Shown: in pieces, positions 32,440 to 44,414 of the stretch
Numbering within the stretch: position 1 is the first letter of the stretch
How the letters are laid out: each line of letters begins with the position of its first letter
Assembly (NCBI GenBank): GCA_025617745.1
Contig: CM046863.1
Span: 11,724,273-11,788,272, forward strand
Direction of reading: 5' to 3'
Length of the DNA stretch: 64,000 nt
Source: Heliocidaris erythrogramma
Taxonomy: Eukaryota; Echinodermata; Echinoidea; Camarodonta; Echinometridae
The notes under the pieces: model-generated
The model's database searches: none
The model's input: the letters and a program-made list of their open reading frames with translations, nothing else
What the model was told of the DNA's origin: nothing
Position numbers and translations under genes: made by a program

Positions 32440-34405
32440 TTGGGGGTTCAGCCCCGGACGTACCACTGTTGCATGTCTCCGACTCTCAGATGTACAACAT
32501 TTGCTAGAACATGGAACAGCTAGCAGAGATTTGTCATGATTCCCAAATATGGGTGTGAATCCCCCCCCCCCCCATATTTTTGGATAAAATAAGTGAGAAT
32601 TATGATACATTAACTTAAAACTAATAATTATTTTAATTCATTATATAACAACATTTAATCACACAGAAAGCCATTTCGGGATGCTCTATAATGCAAATTT
32701 TATAGACAGGTTTTTGAAAAAGTACCTGGTGTGGGAGGGAGAACCCCCCCCCCCCCCCCCCCAACCTCCCACACCCTACCCTCACCCCTGCTCCCAAGGA
32801 AAGATATAATAAATGACTTTAAATTAAATTCCAAGTATACAAATAAGGATTTATTTTGTAATAGATACGATCTATTATAAGATAAAATCATCTCTGACTT
32901 TCATTCTGAAAACAAAAAATCATACCCCAACAAAGATTAAATGTGCTGTCTGTATGGTAAAATGTTTTGCACAGATTTGCACATTCCTTGACTTGCATAT
33001 TAGGATAAAATTAATGTACATTACTCCACTAGAGTCCTGGTTGTGTCATTGTGTTTACATAAGACAATACACAGTATCATGCAGAGTATTGTCTTATTCA
33101 TGGGCGTCAATCCGAGTAGAGAATCTATTGTTCATGGGGGGGGGGGGGGGGACGGCTATTGTGTCGTCCCCCCCCCCCCCCCATGATGAATAGAGTGACG
33201 TCACGATTACCGCCCATGGTCTTATTGTCTTTACATAACCCCTTAATACCGCTTAAGTCTGCTCTTCCCAAAAGTATAGAATTCCATTATCTCTATATGG
33301 ATACATGACACATCATCACTGAATATTGTTGTTTATTTCTCTCACTTTCTGATATGATGTTCCACCTCCCGGACATTGACCCATTGCATTCACATGACTT
33401 TATTTTTTTTAAAGGAAAATGCTATGTTTGTGGACCGCACAGTGAATTTATAGTGAACCATAATGATATAAATATAAATGTTATAATGTTCATATAACAT
33501 GTATCATTTTTCCAGTTATAGTTAATGATAACTTATATTATAGGCTTTAATTTGCACCACAAATTAAAAGAAAAACCCAGATATCAAAGATTTTTTATCC
33601 ATTGATTTAGTATGCACTATCGCAAATTGTAACTTACATTTTTTGGGTAAATCTGATTCAGCATTATAAGATAATGTCAAAAACTGATTGAACAATTTTG
33701 CAGAATGAGTATAATCATTTCATTTGTAGACTTTAATTTATCATTTATTCATTTATTTTTTTAACTTGATGTATTAGTGTACTTTGATAGTATTTTGTTG
33801 CTCTGATAGTAAGCTCCATATGCATCAACCTGCATACATGTTAAAAGAGAGGGGGTTTAATCATTCTATAAGTTCTGTGTCTCTGACAGTAAAGGCCCGA
33901 TCAGACTTCACCGATTTTCACTACAGTAAAAAAGTTGGACACTGTCAGGGGCAGATTTGGGACTGCAATTCGGTTAAAGGAACTGCTATGTGACCGGCCC
34001 ATCCATCCTATAACGTACATGTAGGCAAGTTTTCTTACATGTTCAATATGATGTTGATACATTATCAATACCTTGGCGAGACCGACTGCCGAGTGTTCGA
34101 CCAAATGATGAAAGCCATGCAGACGTAATTTTGATTGGGTGGGCGCTAATGTCTGTATAGCTCAAAATCAGCTTTACAGTTTTTAAACTTTGTGAGCAAG
34201 CAGAAATTTTGACACTGTTTAGTCAAAACACTTCTTTCTAATATCTAGAAAGATTTGAATTGAAGCTCAGATTATATATATTAAGAATCTGACATTTGCT
34301 TGTATGTTCAATTAGGAATGTGAGGTAATTTTCAAATTCCAATAGTTTCGTGATGTGTAACTCATTATCAACCAAGACAACGTCCATGAGGAACACATCC
34401 GCAAC
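32440..34405. other. Non-coding stretch with C runs
   Basis: C runs at 32561-32573 and 32744-32762 and a G/C hairpin at 33133-33184. Otherwise AT-rich, with no recognised gene. Confidence 0.5.
33133..33184. repeat. Hairpin with a poly-G arm and a poly-C arm
   Basis: CATG, then 16 G, then ACG; a 10-nt loop; then CGT, 15 C and ATG: a nearly perfect 20-bp inverted repeat made mostly of G opposite C. The two runs differ in length by one base. Confidence 0.9.
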
Positions 34406-34407
34406 TA

Positions 34408-34860
34408 GCTTTAAAGACCAAGTTCACCCCCAAAATTCTGTTGAATCAATAAAGTAAAATTAAACCAAAAAAGGTTTAACATTTCATCAAAATCGGATAA
34501 AAAACGAGATATTGTGGCATTTTAATGTTTTACATTGTTTCATGAAACAGTAATGTGCATAACATGGGCTGTATGCAAATTATTGAGCCGATGATGCCTA
34601 AGCTCACTTTTCCTTTTGTATTTTATTATATGAAATTTTAAATATTTAAATTTTCTTCTCCAAGAATGTAAAACAAAGTTTGACTCCTCATAAAATATGT
34701 ACGATCATCATTTTTATAACTTATTTTGATACAATGAAGAGAATATTTATACACATCTAAGAAAAAAATGAAATAGTTGAAATTTCATATAATAAAACTA
34801 TACCACAGGAAAAGTGAGCTTATGGCATCATCGGATCACTAATTTGCATACATATTCTGT
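34408..34860. mobile_element. Inverted-repeat element beginning CTTTAAAGACCAAGTTCACC
   Basis: The left part (34408-34500) carries AAAGACCAAGTTCACCCCCA and a downstream TTCATCAAAATCGGATAAAA, a repeat often seen in echinoderm DNA. A strong inner inverted pair follows: ATGCAAATTATTGAGCCGAT ... AAGCTCACTTTTCC (34573-34613) against 34805-34858, continuing through TTTATTATATGAAATTT. No ORF. Confidence 0.7.
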
Positions 34861-34869
34861 TTGTTTAAC

Positions 34870-37800
34870 ATTTATTTTGTATCGGTAGGTCACATTTCTT
34901 TATTTGGTTGAAAGATTTCATCTTCATTAACATTCTGTTTCCATGGCAACAGCTTTTTTATAAATGAAATTGAGCTCTACTCCAATTAACTAAAATTTTG
35001 AATATAATCAAACAGGCGGCAAAAATTATTAGATGTTTACCATTATTTCATGTTGAAAACATCCATAGTATTTTGTTAGAAATACAACACAATAAATATA
35101 TTTGTTACCATGGTAACGGCCAACACATGTAGTGGTCACATCCATCACCCCTTTACAAGTTACAAATATATTAATATTTACTTTTTTTCCCGGTAGCATC
35201 ATGGGTTTTTTTGTTGCTCAAATATGAGTTTTTCCTTACTGTCAAAGCAACAGCCATTTTCAAACATGACGGACACTTTTTATAACTCTTATTTGGGTTT
35301 TAATCAAGTGAGAAACTGTTGATACATTATTCTAAAATGTTACAATTTGTTTTTGTACTTTTTAATCACGAATACATGACATTTTCTGAAATTCTGCTGT
35401 TCTTGATTCGTTGCCATGGTAATAGCCTTTGGTCACGCCCACCTCTTAATTTAGGGCAAAAAAGGCATATTTAGATAGTTAATGGTCCCATTTAAGAGAA
35501 AGGAAAAAAAATCATTCCAGATTATTTTGAAGGGGGTGGGGACATTTCATTTTTTGGCCCATCGACTATATTGATAATACATGGAATAATTGCCTTATGT
35601 ACAGATACACTCTATATGTGAGCAATTCCACATGAGAAAGGCAAAATCGGCTAATTTTAGATCTATACTAATAAAGATATCTTTATTTGTTCCTAATAGC
35701 AAAATCCTGAAATTAAAAGAAACTGTTTGCTGTTAACTAAATATTTTGCGCAATGTAATGATTATGATGAAATAAATACATTGTTCAATTTGTGTCTCAT
35801 GCATTAACTTTCATTATAATCGCGTATGTGTACGCAACTTGTGTTCCAAGGTATGAGACATATATCAAACCATTATTTTCAGGAAGCATGTTTAAAATCT
35901 ACTACAATATGGTTGTAATTCCATGACCATAAATGGGGGAGAGTTTTCCTCCTAGCTTTAAGAGTGAATATTTTATGGGGAAACTGAAAATTCTCTGATT
36001 TCAACTTGTACCTTAAAACTTCCAATAACACATATTTGAATATCTATTTCTGTTTGGCCAAATTTGTGGTAACGGAATTACCATCATGTAAAAAAAGGTT
36101 AAAATGTGATTGAGAAGTTGGAACATGTGTTTTATGCATATATCGTATATTTGAAGTAGCTCTGAAGTGTCATTGATTGCAAAAAAGACGAAAACAATCC
36201 AGTATGAATGATGAATGTGTATGTTTACATCACTTAGTATATGGTTATAGAAAGGAGGAATTTTCAGTTTTAGACAACATCGATTTTATGAAAAAGAGCC
36301 CAATTTATTATGAACCACTGTTTGGATTTGTTTGTTGGTTATTTTGGGGGTCTTGGTATATGTCGGTGTGAATATTCACATACCATTCATTTACTGATCT
36401 TTCTGTCATTAGAGTTCCTGTCCAAAAATTGCAAACTCTTTGGAATTTTCTTTTATTTATATTCTGGCATTCATTAATATAGAATAAACATTAAAACAAA
36501 AGCTGGCTTCAGCTTTACAGATAAATATGTTTTCCATGTTATTTTCACATACATGTAAGATATAAAATGCAAGTTACCATACTTTCACTCAATCACACCT
36601 GTTTGCTGTTTTGCTTTTGCATGTCAATCCTTCACAGCGCATTTTAAAGTTCTCCTTTTGATGGTTTAGAGAGATCTGGTGACTAAACTGCAAGTCTATC
36701 TTTTTAAGGATTTTAATTAGTAGAGGAAAACCTTCATGAATATTTATATGCCAAGAATAGCCTATTGAGCTTGAATAAGACGTAATTATGTTACCATAGC
36801 TATTATGCCAATTTGTAATATGGAATATTGTTTCAATAATCATGATTGTTTATTTATGTTGATGATTAAATGCCTGTAACTCAACTGACAAAATTAAACA
36901 CAAATATACCAAGCAGTTGCTGCTTAACCTCAACTAAAACTTTGTAATCTTAAAGTAGAACTTTAATGATTTTAAATATCGGCTTAATACTTATTATTGC
37001 ATAGATGGCATAAATTAAGCAAGGTTATCCAAATTCAACGCTTGGAAACATTTGAAGTAATGATTATTATCAATTATAAAACGGTAAAATACAGCCCCCG
37101 ATATAGCAGCTGAAGAGCTCCTCGAACGCTGCTGAGATATGTGACGACACACCATGGACCAGTCCTGTCTAAGCAGACGATGTCCCATAACATCTTACAC
37201 ATTTTTCAGAGCCTATTTTGTCATCTCCTCTTCACTTATTTCTCTTCCTTCACTAGCGTCAGTCTTAATGTTAGTCTGTTGCCTCACTCTTAACTTCGTG
37301 TATGGTATTATTTTGATGAAAAATGCAGCGTTAAAAAAATAAAGGAATCAGTCACTTGTAAACAAAATAAGACGCCATTGTATTTTCAGCTGCTTGCACC
37401 GGGGTATGTTCGGCGTTTCAAGAGGGAACGAATACCATCCTGCTATTATTCGGAGGGCTTTTCAATTTGAAAGTGGGGTTTATTTCATTGATCATTGACC
37501 CTTCTCCTGTGTATTTACAATCAAACGGTTTTAGCTATCAGAATCAGTTTCACTTTCCCTTTATAATGGTGTGAAATAAGGTCATGTTTAAATACACCAA
37601 ACTCTTTATAATTTGATAAATGATTGCATTGCAATTACGTTCATTCATTATAGGACGTCGTCTGCTTAAGCAGGATCGATCCCGAGTGTGACGACATCAA
37701 AACATCGCTATATTTCTGGCGAATCCTCGGATATTCCAGATGCTGAGAAGAGCTTTTATTTGTGTTGTTTTTATAATCATCAGATACGCAGTTGACATAA

Positions 37801-38965
37801 AACTTATACGATTGCCATCTGTAAGCTTCCCAGTTTCTAGTGATACATTAATTGCCATATTTGTGATTTTCTTTGAATAGCTACTCATTCCCAGTGCATT
37901 CACAGATACCTTTTCATAATGGCCTTATGGTACTTATTTTAAAATCATTTTTTTTTTCACTTGAGACTGCGTATAAAAATATCAATATTAAAGTTTACAG
38001 GAGATTGAAGAACCTTTAGTTTTCTTAGTAAATTCCAAAGATGTAATTCCGTTACCGATGACTTATCTCAGAAAAAGACCAAATACTACACATCTGTCAT
38101 GTTATTTCTCAATCACTTCCTATCACAATTAAGTTGAATAAACACTGAATCAAACATGAAACTGGAATAAATGGCTTGTACATTTCTAATGATATTGAAT
38201 GGAAATGAGAGATTTAAAAATACCACCATTTTCTCGTAATTCCGTTACCATGGTATATATACCAGAATATAATTAATTTAAGTGAAACAAATTTGGGTAT
38301 GAAATAGTTCAGGTGGAAGAATGAGTACATCTGCAGATTATTAATTGGTAGGAAGGGGACCAAAGTACAAAATTAGTGCCCAAGCTCCAAAAGTGTGAGC
38401 AAAAAATCTCTAATTTGTAATTCCGTTACGGTGGAATTGCCCATGCACATTCAAATAGTGTTTTTCATGCAAAATGCGCATCCAGTAAAAATACATCATT
38501 CCATTTGGGATAACATAAAATGAGTTATCTATCACCTTATCGGATAATTTCTTTACTATGTGTGATATGACAATATACATGATATGTTTAATCAAGAGAA
38601 AGCTTTTAAATGGACAAATTTAGGTTGGGTAAAAAACGTTGAAATATTGGTAGTTTTCACAACCTATTACTTTGAGTAAATCACAGTTTTATGTTTCATT
38701 ACGCCATACATGTGTGTGTAATATCCAACTTTCAATCTTATATAAATCAGGTTTATAACGTCAAACTCGAACAAAATCTCATAGCACTTGAAAAGTCCAA
38801 AAAATAAAAAAAATTGTGATTTTTTACATTCTTTCAAATTTTGAGCCAAAATGCGCGTGGCATCCGCCCGTACCTTATTCTGCAGCATTTTTGCAAGAGT
38901 CTTAGCATGGATGCCGAGCATTACCCCAAAATGCCGTCGAATCTTTTTCTAGAGCTTTTTTTATG
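34870..38965 (-). mobile_element. Large non-coding repeat with scattered GTAACGGAATTAC words
   Basis: GTAACGGAATTAC or its inverse occurs at about 36069 (forward) and 38045, 38236 and 38417 (inverted). The minus-strand 5' segment (38965-38445) matches 28780-29351. At the other end, 34870-34965 on minus matches 30425-30500 on plus (TTGTTGCCATG-AAACAGAAT ... ATGTTAATGAAGATGA). The order of matching blocks is thus kept between the two inverted copies. The 36979-37873 element is inserted within it. No coding capacity recognised. Confidence 0.6.
36979..37873 (+). repeat. Second copy of the interior of the TTAA element
   Basis: It matches 5309-6203 almost base for base (both 895 bp, roughly 96-97% identical), including the inner inverted pair around TAAGCAGACGATGTCC. 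It lacks the AGATCACATTGCAAG termini: homology begins at GGCTTAATACTTATT and ends at TTTGTGATTTTCTT. Confidence 0.9.
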
Positions 38966-38969
38966 TTTG

Positions 38970-40105
38970 GCTGGCCTACTATAATTCACTGTGAAATCCA
39001 CCGTTACGAATGAATAGCTTCCAAGAAAAAAATTGTTTCATTTCTTTTGAATGGTGGGAAGTGAGCGTATCTGGCCTCTGGAAAATAAGATTCTAAAATA
39101 TCATATTCATTTGTTTGAAGGTACATGTAATCACCCACAAAGCTAATATCTAATATTCACCTTATCCATAAATTAAACAACAGAAATGCGATTGCTTACA
39201 ATCACTATTGTTTACATCCGTAAGGGCGCAATCCCTGTGCTGCAATGAATTAAGACCCTTCTGATTCTGGGGCGATGATATTCTTGGTTAGTATCTTGGA
39301 GTCTTACTGATAAATTATATGTGAAGCCCAATTTATAAAAGCGTACCTGTCAATCTCCAACAGATGACCTATTCTCCTTTTATTGACCTATTTTTGTGTG
39401 TAACTGAATAATTTATAACGACTTGAAATTAGTGCGTTCTATACACATTTCAAGGTGGGCATAAACCTCTGTTTCAGGCCCGACCAACTCGACCTTGAAT
39501 TGGAGACCATGACCCTCAGACGCGATATTTGACACGTGTTTAGAAACCCATCTGAATAGAGAGCGTGATAACAAAATAAACCAGTTCTGGCAATATCAAG
39601 ATACAAATTTAGTGAACGTTTCTTCAACTTGAACTTGTTTCCATATCAGAAATATGAGCCAACCCTAGCCGAAATATTGGCCTTGAGTTTGTTACGTTAC
39701 CCACATAAAATACTATGTTTGCATATTCAAGCTTTAAAATCGCAGGAGAAACACGAAAAAAGAAAAAAAGAAAACGAAAACGTTAGATTCAGTATAACTA
39801 AGAAGCCTTCAAATTTCCTTACTGTTTCTTCTCAGTTATCTCCATTTCTTCTGTATGTGTAAAACTCGTACTCATGTTCTTTCAGTAACTTGTGTGTAAT
39901 TTCTAAGGGCGTTCCCAACACAAGCTTTGTTTTCCGGGGTTTTCGCCTCCTTCTATTTTCTGAATTATTTACTGTATTGTACTCCATGTTAACCACATTG
40001 CTACACATGTTTTATTTGTATATCATATTGTCCCGATCAGAAGGAAATAAATGTTAAAATGTGAAATTATTTGTTAATTAATAAGATATGTAACAGGGTT
40101 AAGTA
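38970..40105. other. No recognised gene
   Basis: AT-rich sequence. The short frames at 39439-39627 and 39629-39862 show no domain or codon pattern I would trust. Confidence 0.4.
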
Positions 40106-40108
40106 AAT

Positions 40109-40270
40109 GCCAAGTTCAAGTTCAAGTTTATTTATTAAACCAATCATTTAAACATATTACAACAATTTCATTTTAAAAAAAACCATAAGAAGTTAATAAT
40201 GCAAAATTTGAGACCCCACAGAAGCAGAGCTTGTGAAAGAGGGGCCCCTACCATAGGTACAAATACCATA
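40109..40270 (-). mobile_element. LINE 3' end with (CTTGAA)n tail
   Basis: On minus, GGGGCCCCTCTTTCACAAGC ... GTGGGGTCTCAAATTTTGC leads to AATAAATAAACTTGAACTTG, a typical echinoid LINE 3' terminus. Only the 3' UTR is present. An (AT)n tract lies beside it at 40318-40355. Confidence 0.75.
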
Positions 40271-40735
40271 CCAGCTCTTTTACGTCAAAGGTTATGATTG
40301 AAAAGGTTATGATTGAATATATATATATATATATAATATATATGTATATATATATTAATTGAGGCAAAACAAGTCAGGAAGCGGCAAGATTCCAAACTCG
40401 CTACCTAAATACCACAAAAAGAAATATATGCTTAACCACGAAATGAGCAGCGAAGCAAATACCTTGCAATCATTTTTGTTGTGTATGTGTGTTTGCTTTT
40501 TTTTAATGGGCCGAAAAAACATGCATGATACAACAACAACAACAAAGTGATCTCCTTTTTTATGGTCCATGGTCCGTTTCCATTCTGTACATCTTTTAGT
40601 TACTAAAATCCATGATTGTTATCAAAATCTATCCAAAAGACTAATGGTTGTATCAAATGAGGGCTGTACATGGTCTATTATAATTATTTTTTTATAAACC
40701 ACTTGCTTGCATACATTAGTCTACCAATGTTTACA

Positions 40736-40988
40736 GAGCTCAAATGAGCCATACATCAACACAGACATGTTTTACGCCTCAAAGCAGACCGATATTAAAA
40801 CGGCGTCGAGAATAGACCTGTTCACAAAGTTATTCAAATGTATGGATGTTTCTTTCCTCAGTTCCTGGGGACCTAGTAACGAGGTGACCATTAACCTGAT
40901 ATTAATGAATGAACTACAATACTTGGAATCCAGTTTGCGTACATTACGTGTTGCTGTGTCTGACAAAGCTCAACAACCTTTGTTTTAA
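40736..40988 (+). CDS. Probable terminal exon of an unrecognised gene
   Basis: After an acceptor-like TTTACAG (40729-40735) a frame encodes about 83 residues starting SSNEPYINTDMFYASKQTD, through LFTKLFKCMDVSFLSSWG and ILMNELQYLESSLRTLRV, to a TAA at 40986-40988. I do not recognise the family. Support for its being real coding sequence: an open frame without simple repeats, the acceptor in the right phase, and the presence of a decayed copy (8284-8414, minus) captured in an inverted-repeat element. Upstream exons were not found. Confidence 0.5.
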
Positions 40989-40999
40989 ATGTATGCATA

Positions 41000-42270
41000 A
41001 AATTTGAATATATTTGTGAACAGCTCTATTGCAGTGTTCACAAGATCTCTGTCGTCACAGTCTTAATAAGATGGGTAAAGTTTAACGCAGTATTGGGTAA
41101 AATGTACCCCAAATCAGGTAAAATTTACAAACCAACATGGATGTTTCCTTTTGTGCAGAGTACTGTTTTAGAAGTAATATCTTGATTCAACAATGAGAGG
41201 GATTGTTTTAATCATGCCGCATCGCATGTTCAAAGGAGTTTATACAAGCACCATTCATAATACCATGCCAAACTCTCATAAAGAAAGACAACGTACGCGT
41301 TCGGTGAGAGAGTGTATTTTATAACGGTAATATACTGGTGCATGTGCTTGACCCCTGACTAATATATTGGTGATTATTGTTGATTTTTCTTCTACAAATC
41401 AACATCAACATAGGTTTTTATCTTGACTAGTTTTGTTATGTGCCACACAAATTTTTTGTATTTCTCATTGGATAGTTTTACCAAATGTTTCGATATTATT
41501 TAAATGTTTCCAGTTTGAACTACCTTACCCGCGTTAAAAAGGTCGCAAGGCTGTTAGTCAATACCGGAAATGGGTAATTCTGGAAAGCATTTGTGTTGTC
41601 GTTACAAGTTCATCGTAACATCTTCATGAATGTCATCATGGTATTTCTTTACCGCATGACGTTGTATTCTTAGCTCTTAATCTACTTATATATATAAGGG
41701 CGGCACTAGTATTTTGCCGAAGAGGGGGCACAATGTTCAAGAAAATGTCTAACAATCTATTAAAATGGGAAAAGCATGAAAAGGGAGGAGGGTCCCCACA
41801 TCTTTTGGTGTCTCTACACTCAGAAATTCCCTGACAAGCCCCCAAAAAGGTGGAGACCTGGATTTCCTTAAATCGACCAGTGATTATGTCGTCATAGCGA
41901 TTTTGGTCCATACCATATTTGTATAACAGCTATATTACCAAGCATTAGGTGACTATATTAAGTCATGTAAATCTTTCAGGCTTACCCCCACATAGGCTCA
42001 ATACTCCACTGGATTCGAATGCTTCTATTGTAGTATAGTACAATGACTGTGAACGATTCTGATGACATTCTGCATGTGTTATTTAGATGATTTCTAACAT
42101 GTTAGAAAGAAAAAGTTAGTTTGACTTACAAAAGTAGCATATATGTTTCGTTATTAAGTGCTAGAATTATATTTTCTTGTCTTTTTTTAATATTGCAAAT
42201 GACATGCAGACCGAGCCTTTTTTCTGCTCATGCCCTTATGATATATATTTTTGGTATCACCCCCCATCTT
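41000..42270. other. No recognised gene
   Basis: Upstream flank of the fucosyltransferase. A region around 41695-41900 (AAGGGCGGCACTAG, then G-rich and A-rich sequence) resembles a decayed hAT-type terminus. A 5' UTR exon of the fucosyltransferase may lie here; I cannot place it. Confidence 0.4.
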
Positions 42271-42277
42271 CTTCAAT

Positions 42278-42358
42278 ATGGCTTTGCGAAGACAGTACCT
42301 GACTCTTATTTTAATATCAAATTGTATCTATATATCCATAGCCCTTGTGTTCATGTAA
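42278..42358 (+). pseudogene. Relic or alternative copy of the fucosyltransferase start
   Basis: The ATG at 42278 opens 26 codons beginning MALRRQYLTLILIS, then a hydrophobic stretch and a TAA. The DNA from CATCTTCTTCAATATGG to CAGTACCTGACTCTT parallels GATCTTCCTGAATATGGG to CAGTACCTGGCACTG, 166 bp downstream. It looks like a tandem duplication of the start of the coding exon that lost its reading frame after the membrane anchor. If transcribed it would be an upstream ORF. Confidence 0.65.
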
Positions 42359-42443
42359 CTATCTTTCTGTCGCAATGAGAGACACACATACCCAGGATGT
42401 TTTTGTTTTGGTTCGTATTTTTACATCTAGGATCTTCCTGAAT

Positions 42444-44244
42444 ATGGGATTTCGAAAACAGTACCTGGCACTGGTTCTCCTGCTAAGTGCTGCCTGTTAC
42501 CTTCAACTGTTTCTCTTGATGCAACAAACCGACTTCAACACGAATGAAGACATCCTTAATTCCGTCAGGTTACCGAACGCAGACAGACCCGGTCAAGGGA
42601 ACTATCGGAACATCTTGGTCAACCAAAACGAAGATATCATTACGTCCATCAGGTTACCAAACGAAGATGGATCAAGGAAAGTCTTCTATCAGAACATCTC
42701 GCTCAACAAAGGAGAAAGGGAAACAGAAAATTTAATACGCTCTGTAAAACCAATGAGTAACCCCTCGGTAAGAAAGTCCGAATCGAAGAGTAATTCCCTG
42801 GTGAAACGTCACAAGAACGGTACAATATTTAAGTTAAAGCCTCGGGTTCTGGACAAAAAGCGTAGAGAGCGCGATGTGAGCTTCGTACTTCTAAGGGAAG
42901 AGATAGATCTTCAGAAGACTGAGATTGCGGAGAGGACTACAAAGAGTCTATTCCAGCGCTGCCATCGGAATGTACATCTATGGGCCAACACAGCCGGTGA
43001 GTTGGGATTCAATGGCGGTAAACACCTTATAACATGCCCTAGAAGTGTCTGCGACGTCCAGCTAACCGTTGATATGTCGTTAGAGACGATGCAGAAGAAC
43101 GAAGCTCTTGTCCTGTTCCATTGGTCACAATGGGACTGGGAGAAGATGCACACCCATCGCCCACCCGGACAAAAATGGGTTTTCTACACATTGGAGAGTC
43201 CTCGGCACACTCGTAAGCATGTCATACCGCCGGAGAGGTACTACAACACGACGTATGACTACGTCATGACGTACCGTTACGACTCGGACTTTCGTGCTGA
43301 CTATGGGCAGTATATTGCAGGCAAACCTGAGATCAAGGCCGAGGATGATAGAAACTGGGCGCAGGGTAGGTCCAAATTAGTGTTGTGGATGGCATCAAAC
43401 TGCGGAAAAACATCCTGGCCTAGACAAGATTTTGTTCAGAGACTCGCAAGGTAGGTTAATGAGCACAATAGTTTAGTCTCAAATATATAATAGGCAGTAA
43501 GTCACATAAATTTAAAAGTTGATGGATGTTTTCCTTTGTTTTCTGTCATTCCTTTTATTTACATTTTCTTTTTGTTATAACCTTGCATTATTCCTACTAT
43601 GGCATAACATGCGTATCAGTTACTATATTTATCATTCCCTTTCCATATGTATAGGGGTGGGGTCTGGATACATTTAAGAATGATGTCGCGTAATTATTTT
43701 ATAATACCATTTTGTTAATTTCCTTTTGCTTAGATATATTCCTGTCGACATGTACGGCGGTTGCGGTAATCTTACATGCAAGGCTGGGACCAAAAAATGC
43801 GACAAAACACTGAGGCAATATAAATTTTTTCTCGCCCTCGAAAACAGCGAGTGTACCGACTACATAACTGAAAAATTCTGGATCCAGTCCTACTTACGCG
43901 AACTGGTCCCGATCGTATTTGGTCCTCCACGAAGCGACTATGAAAAGGTCGCCCCACCCAACTCGTTTATACACATCCAGGACTTTAGGACGACGCAAGA
44001 ACTGGCCCAATATCTGCAGAGAGTGGACAGCGATGATGCCTTGTATAGCACTTATTTCCAATGGAAAAAGGTGGGGTCTTTGAAACCCTATGGGACGGAG
44101 CCGAACATCATGTGCCAGCTTGGGGATCGGTTAGAGGCCGATGAAAGGGCGGTAAAGGATGGGACGTACGTGCCATCTAAGCAAAAGGACTGGAGGAATT
44201 GGTGGACTGCTTCATGCAAAAGAAGAGGGGAAATACCCGTATAG
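42444..44244 (+). CDS. GT10 alpha-1,3-fucosyltransferase, two coding exons
   Basis: A Golgi type II enzyme that transfers fucose from GDP-fucose to N-acetylglucosamine on glycans. Exon 1 is 42444-43450 (donor AAG|GTAGGT), intron 43451-43733 (acceptor TTTGCTTAG), exon 2 43734-44244; the join gives one Arg codon and about 505 residues. MGFRKQ is followed by a 16-20-residue membrane anchor. A stem follows, with a 28-residue tandem repeat (NEDILNSVRLPN / NEDIITSIRLPN) and a basic region. The catalytic part shows PPGQKWVFYTLESPRHT in the N-terminal lobe and the family signature FFLALENSECTDYITEKFW, then PPNSFIHIQDF, in exon 2. An in-frame ATG at 42375 would add 23 residues; I prefer 42444 because it sits directly before the anchor and an acceptor-like TTTTTACATCTAG precedes it. 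Confidence 0.93.
43451..43733 (+). other. Intron of the fucosyltransferase gene
   Basis: 283 bp, GT-AG, phase 2; splits an Arg codon (AG|A). It is AT-rich with a pyrimidine-rich 3' end (TTTCCTTTTGCTTAG). Confidence 0.9.
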
Positions 44245-44414
44245 TAATTTCACAGTTTTTGCCAGATGCCCTTTCGTTCCAAATTAACTTGCAAGAATTA
44301 TGTTGCTAGCACAGTAGGGCGGATTTAGATGATGCCGATGAAGTAAGTTCAGCTCACTACACAGAGAAGGCTGAGTTCTGGTAAATGTGAAAATAATTGT
44401 TTAGATATCTTATT

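Noticed and set aside
28780-38965. A Maverick/Polinton with 570-bp terminal inverted repeats
   Set aside because: Spacing and inverted repeats fit superficially, but there is no polymerase, integrase, ATPase or capsid-like coding sequence, and additional internal matching blocks fit two opposed copies better.
42911-43153. 80-codon minus-strand frame
   Set aside because: Antisense shadow of fucosyltransferase exon 1.
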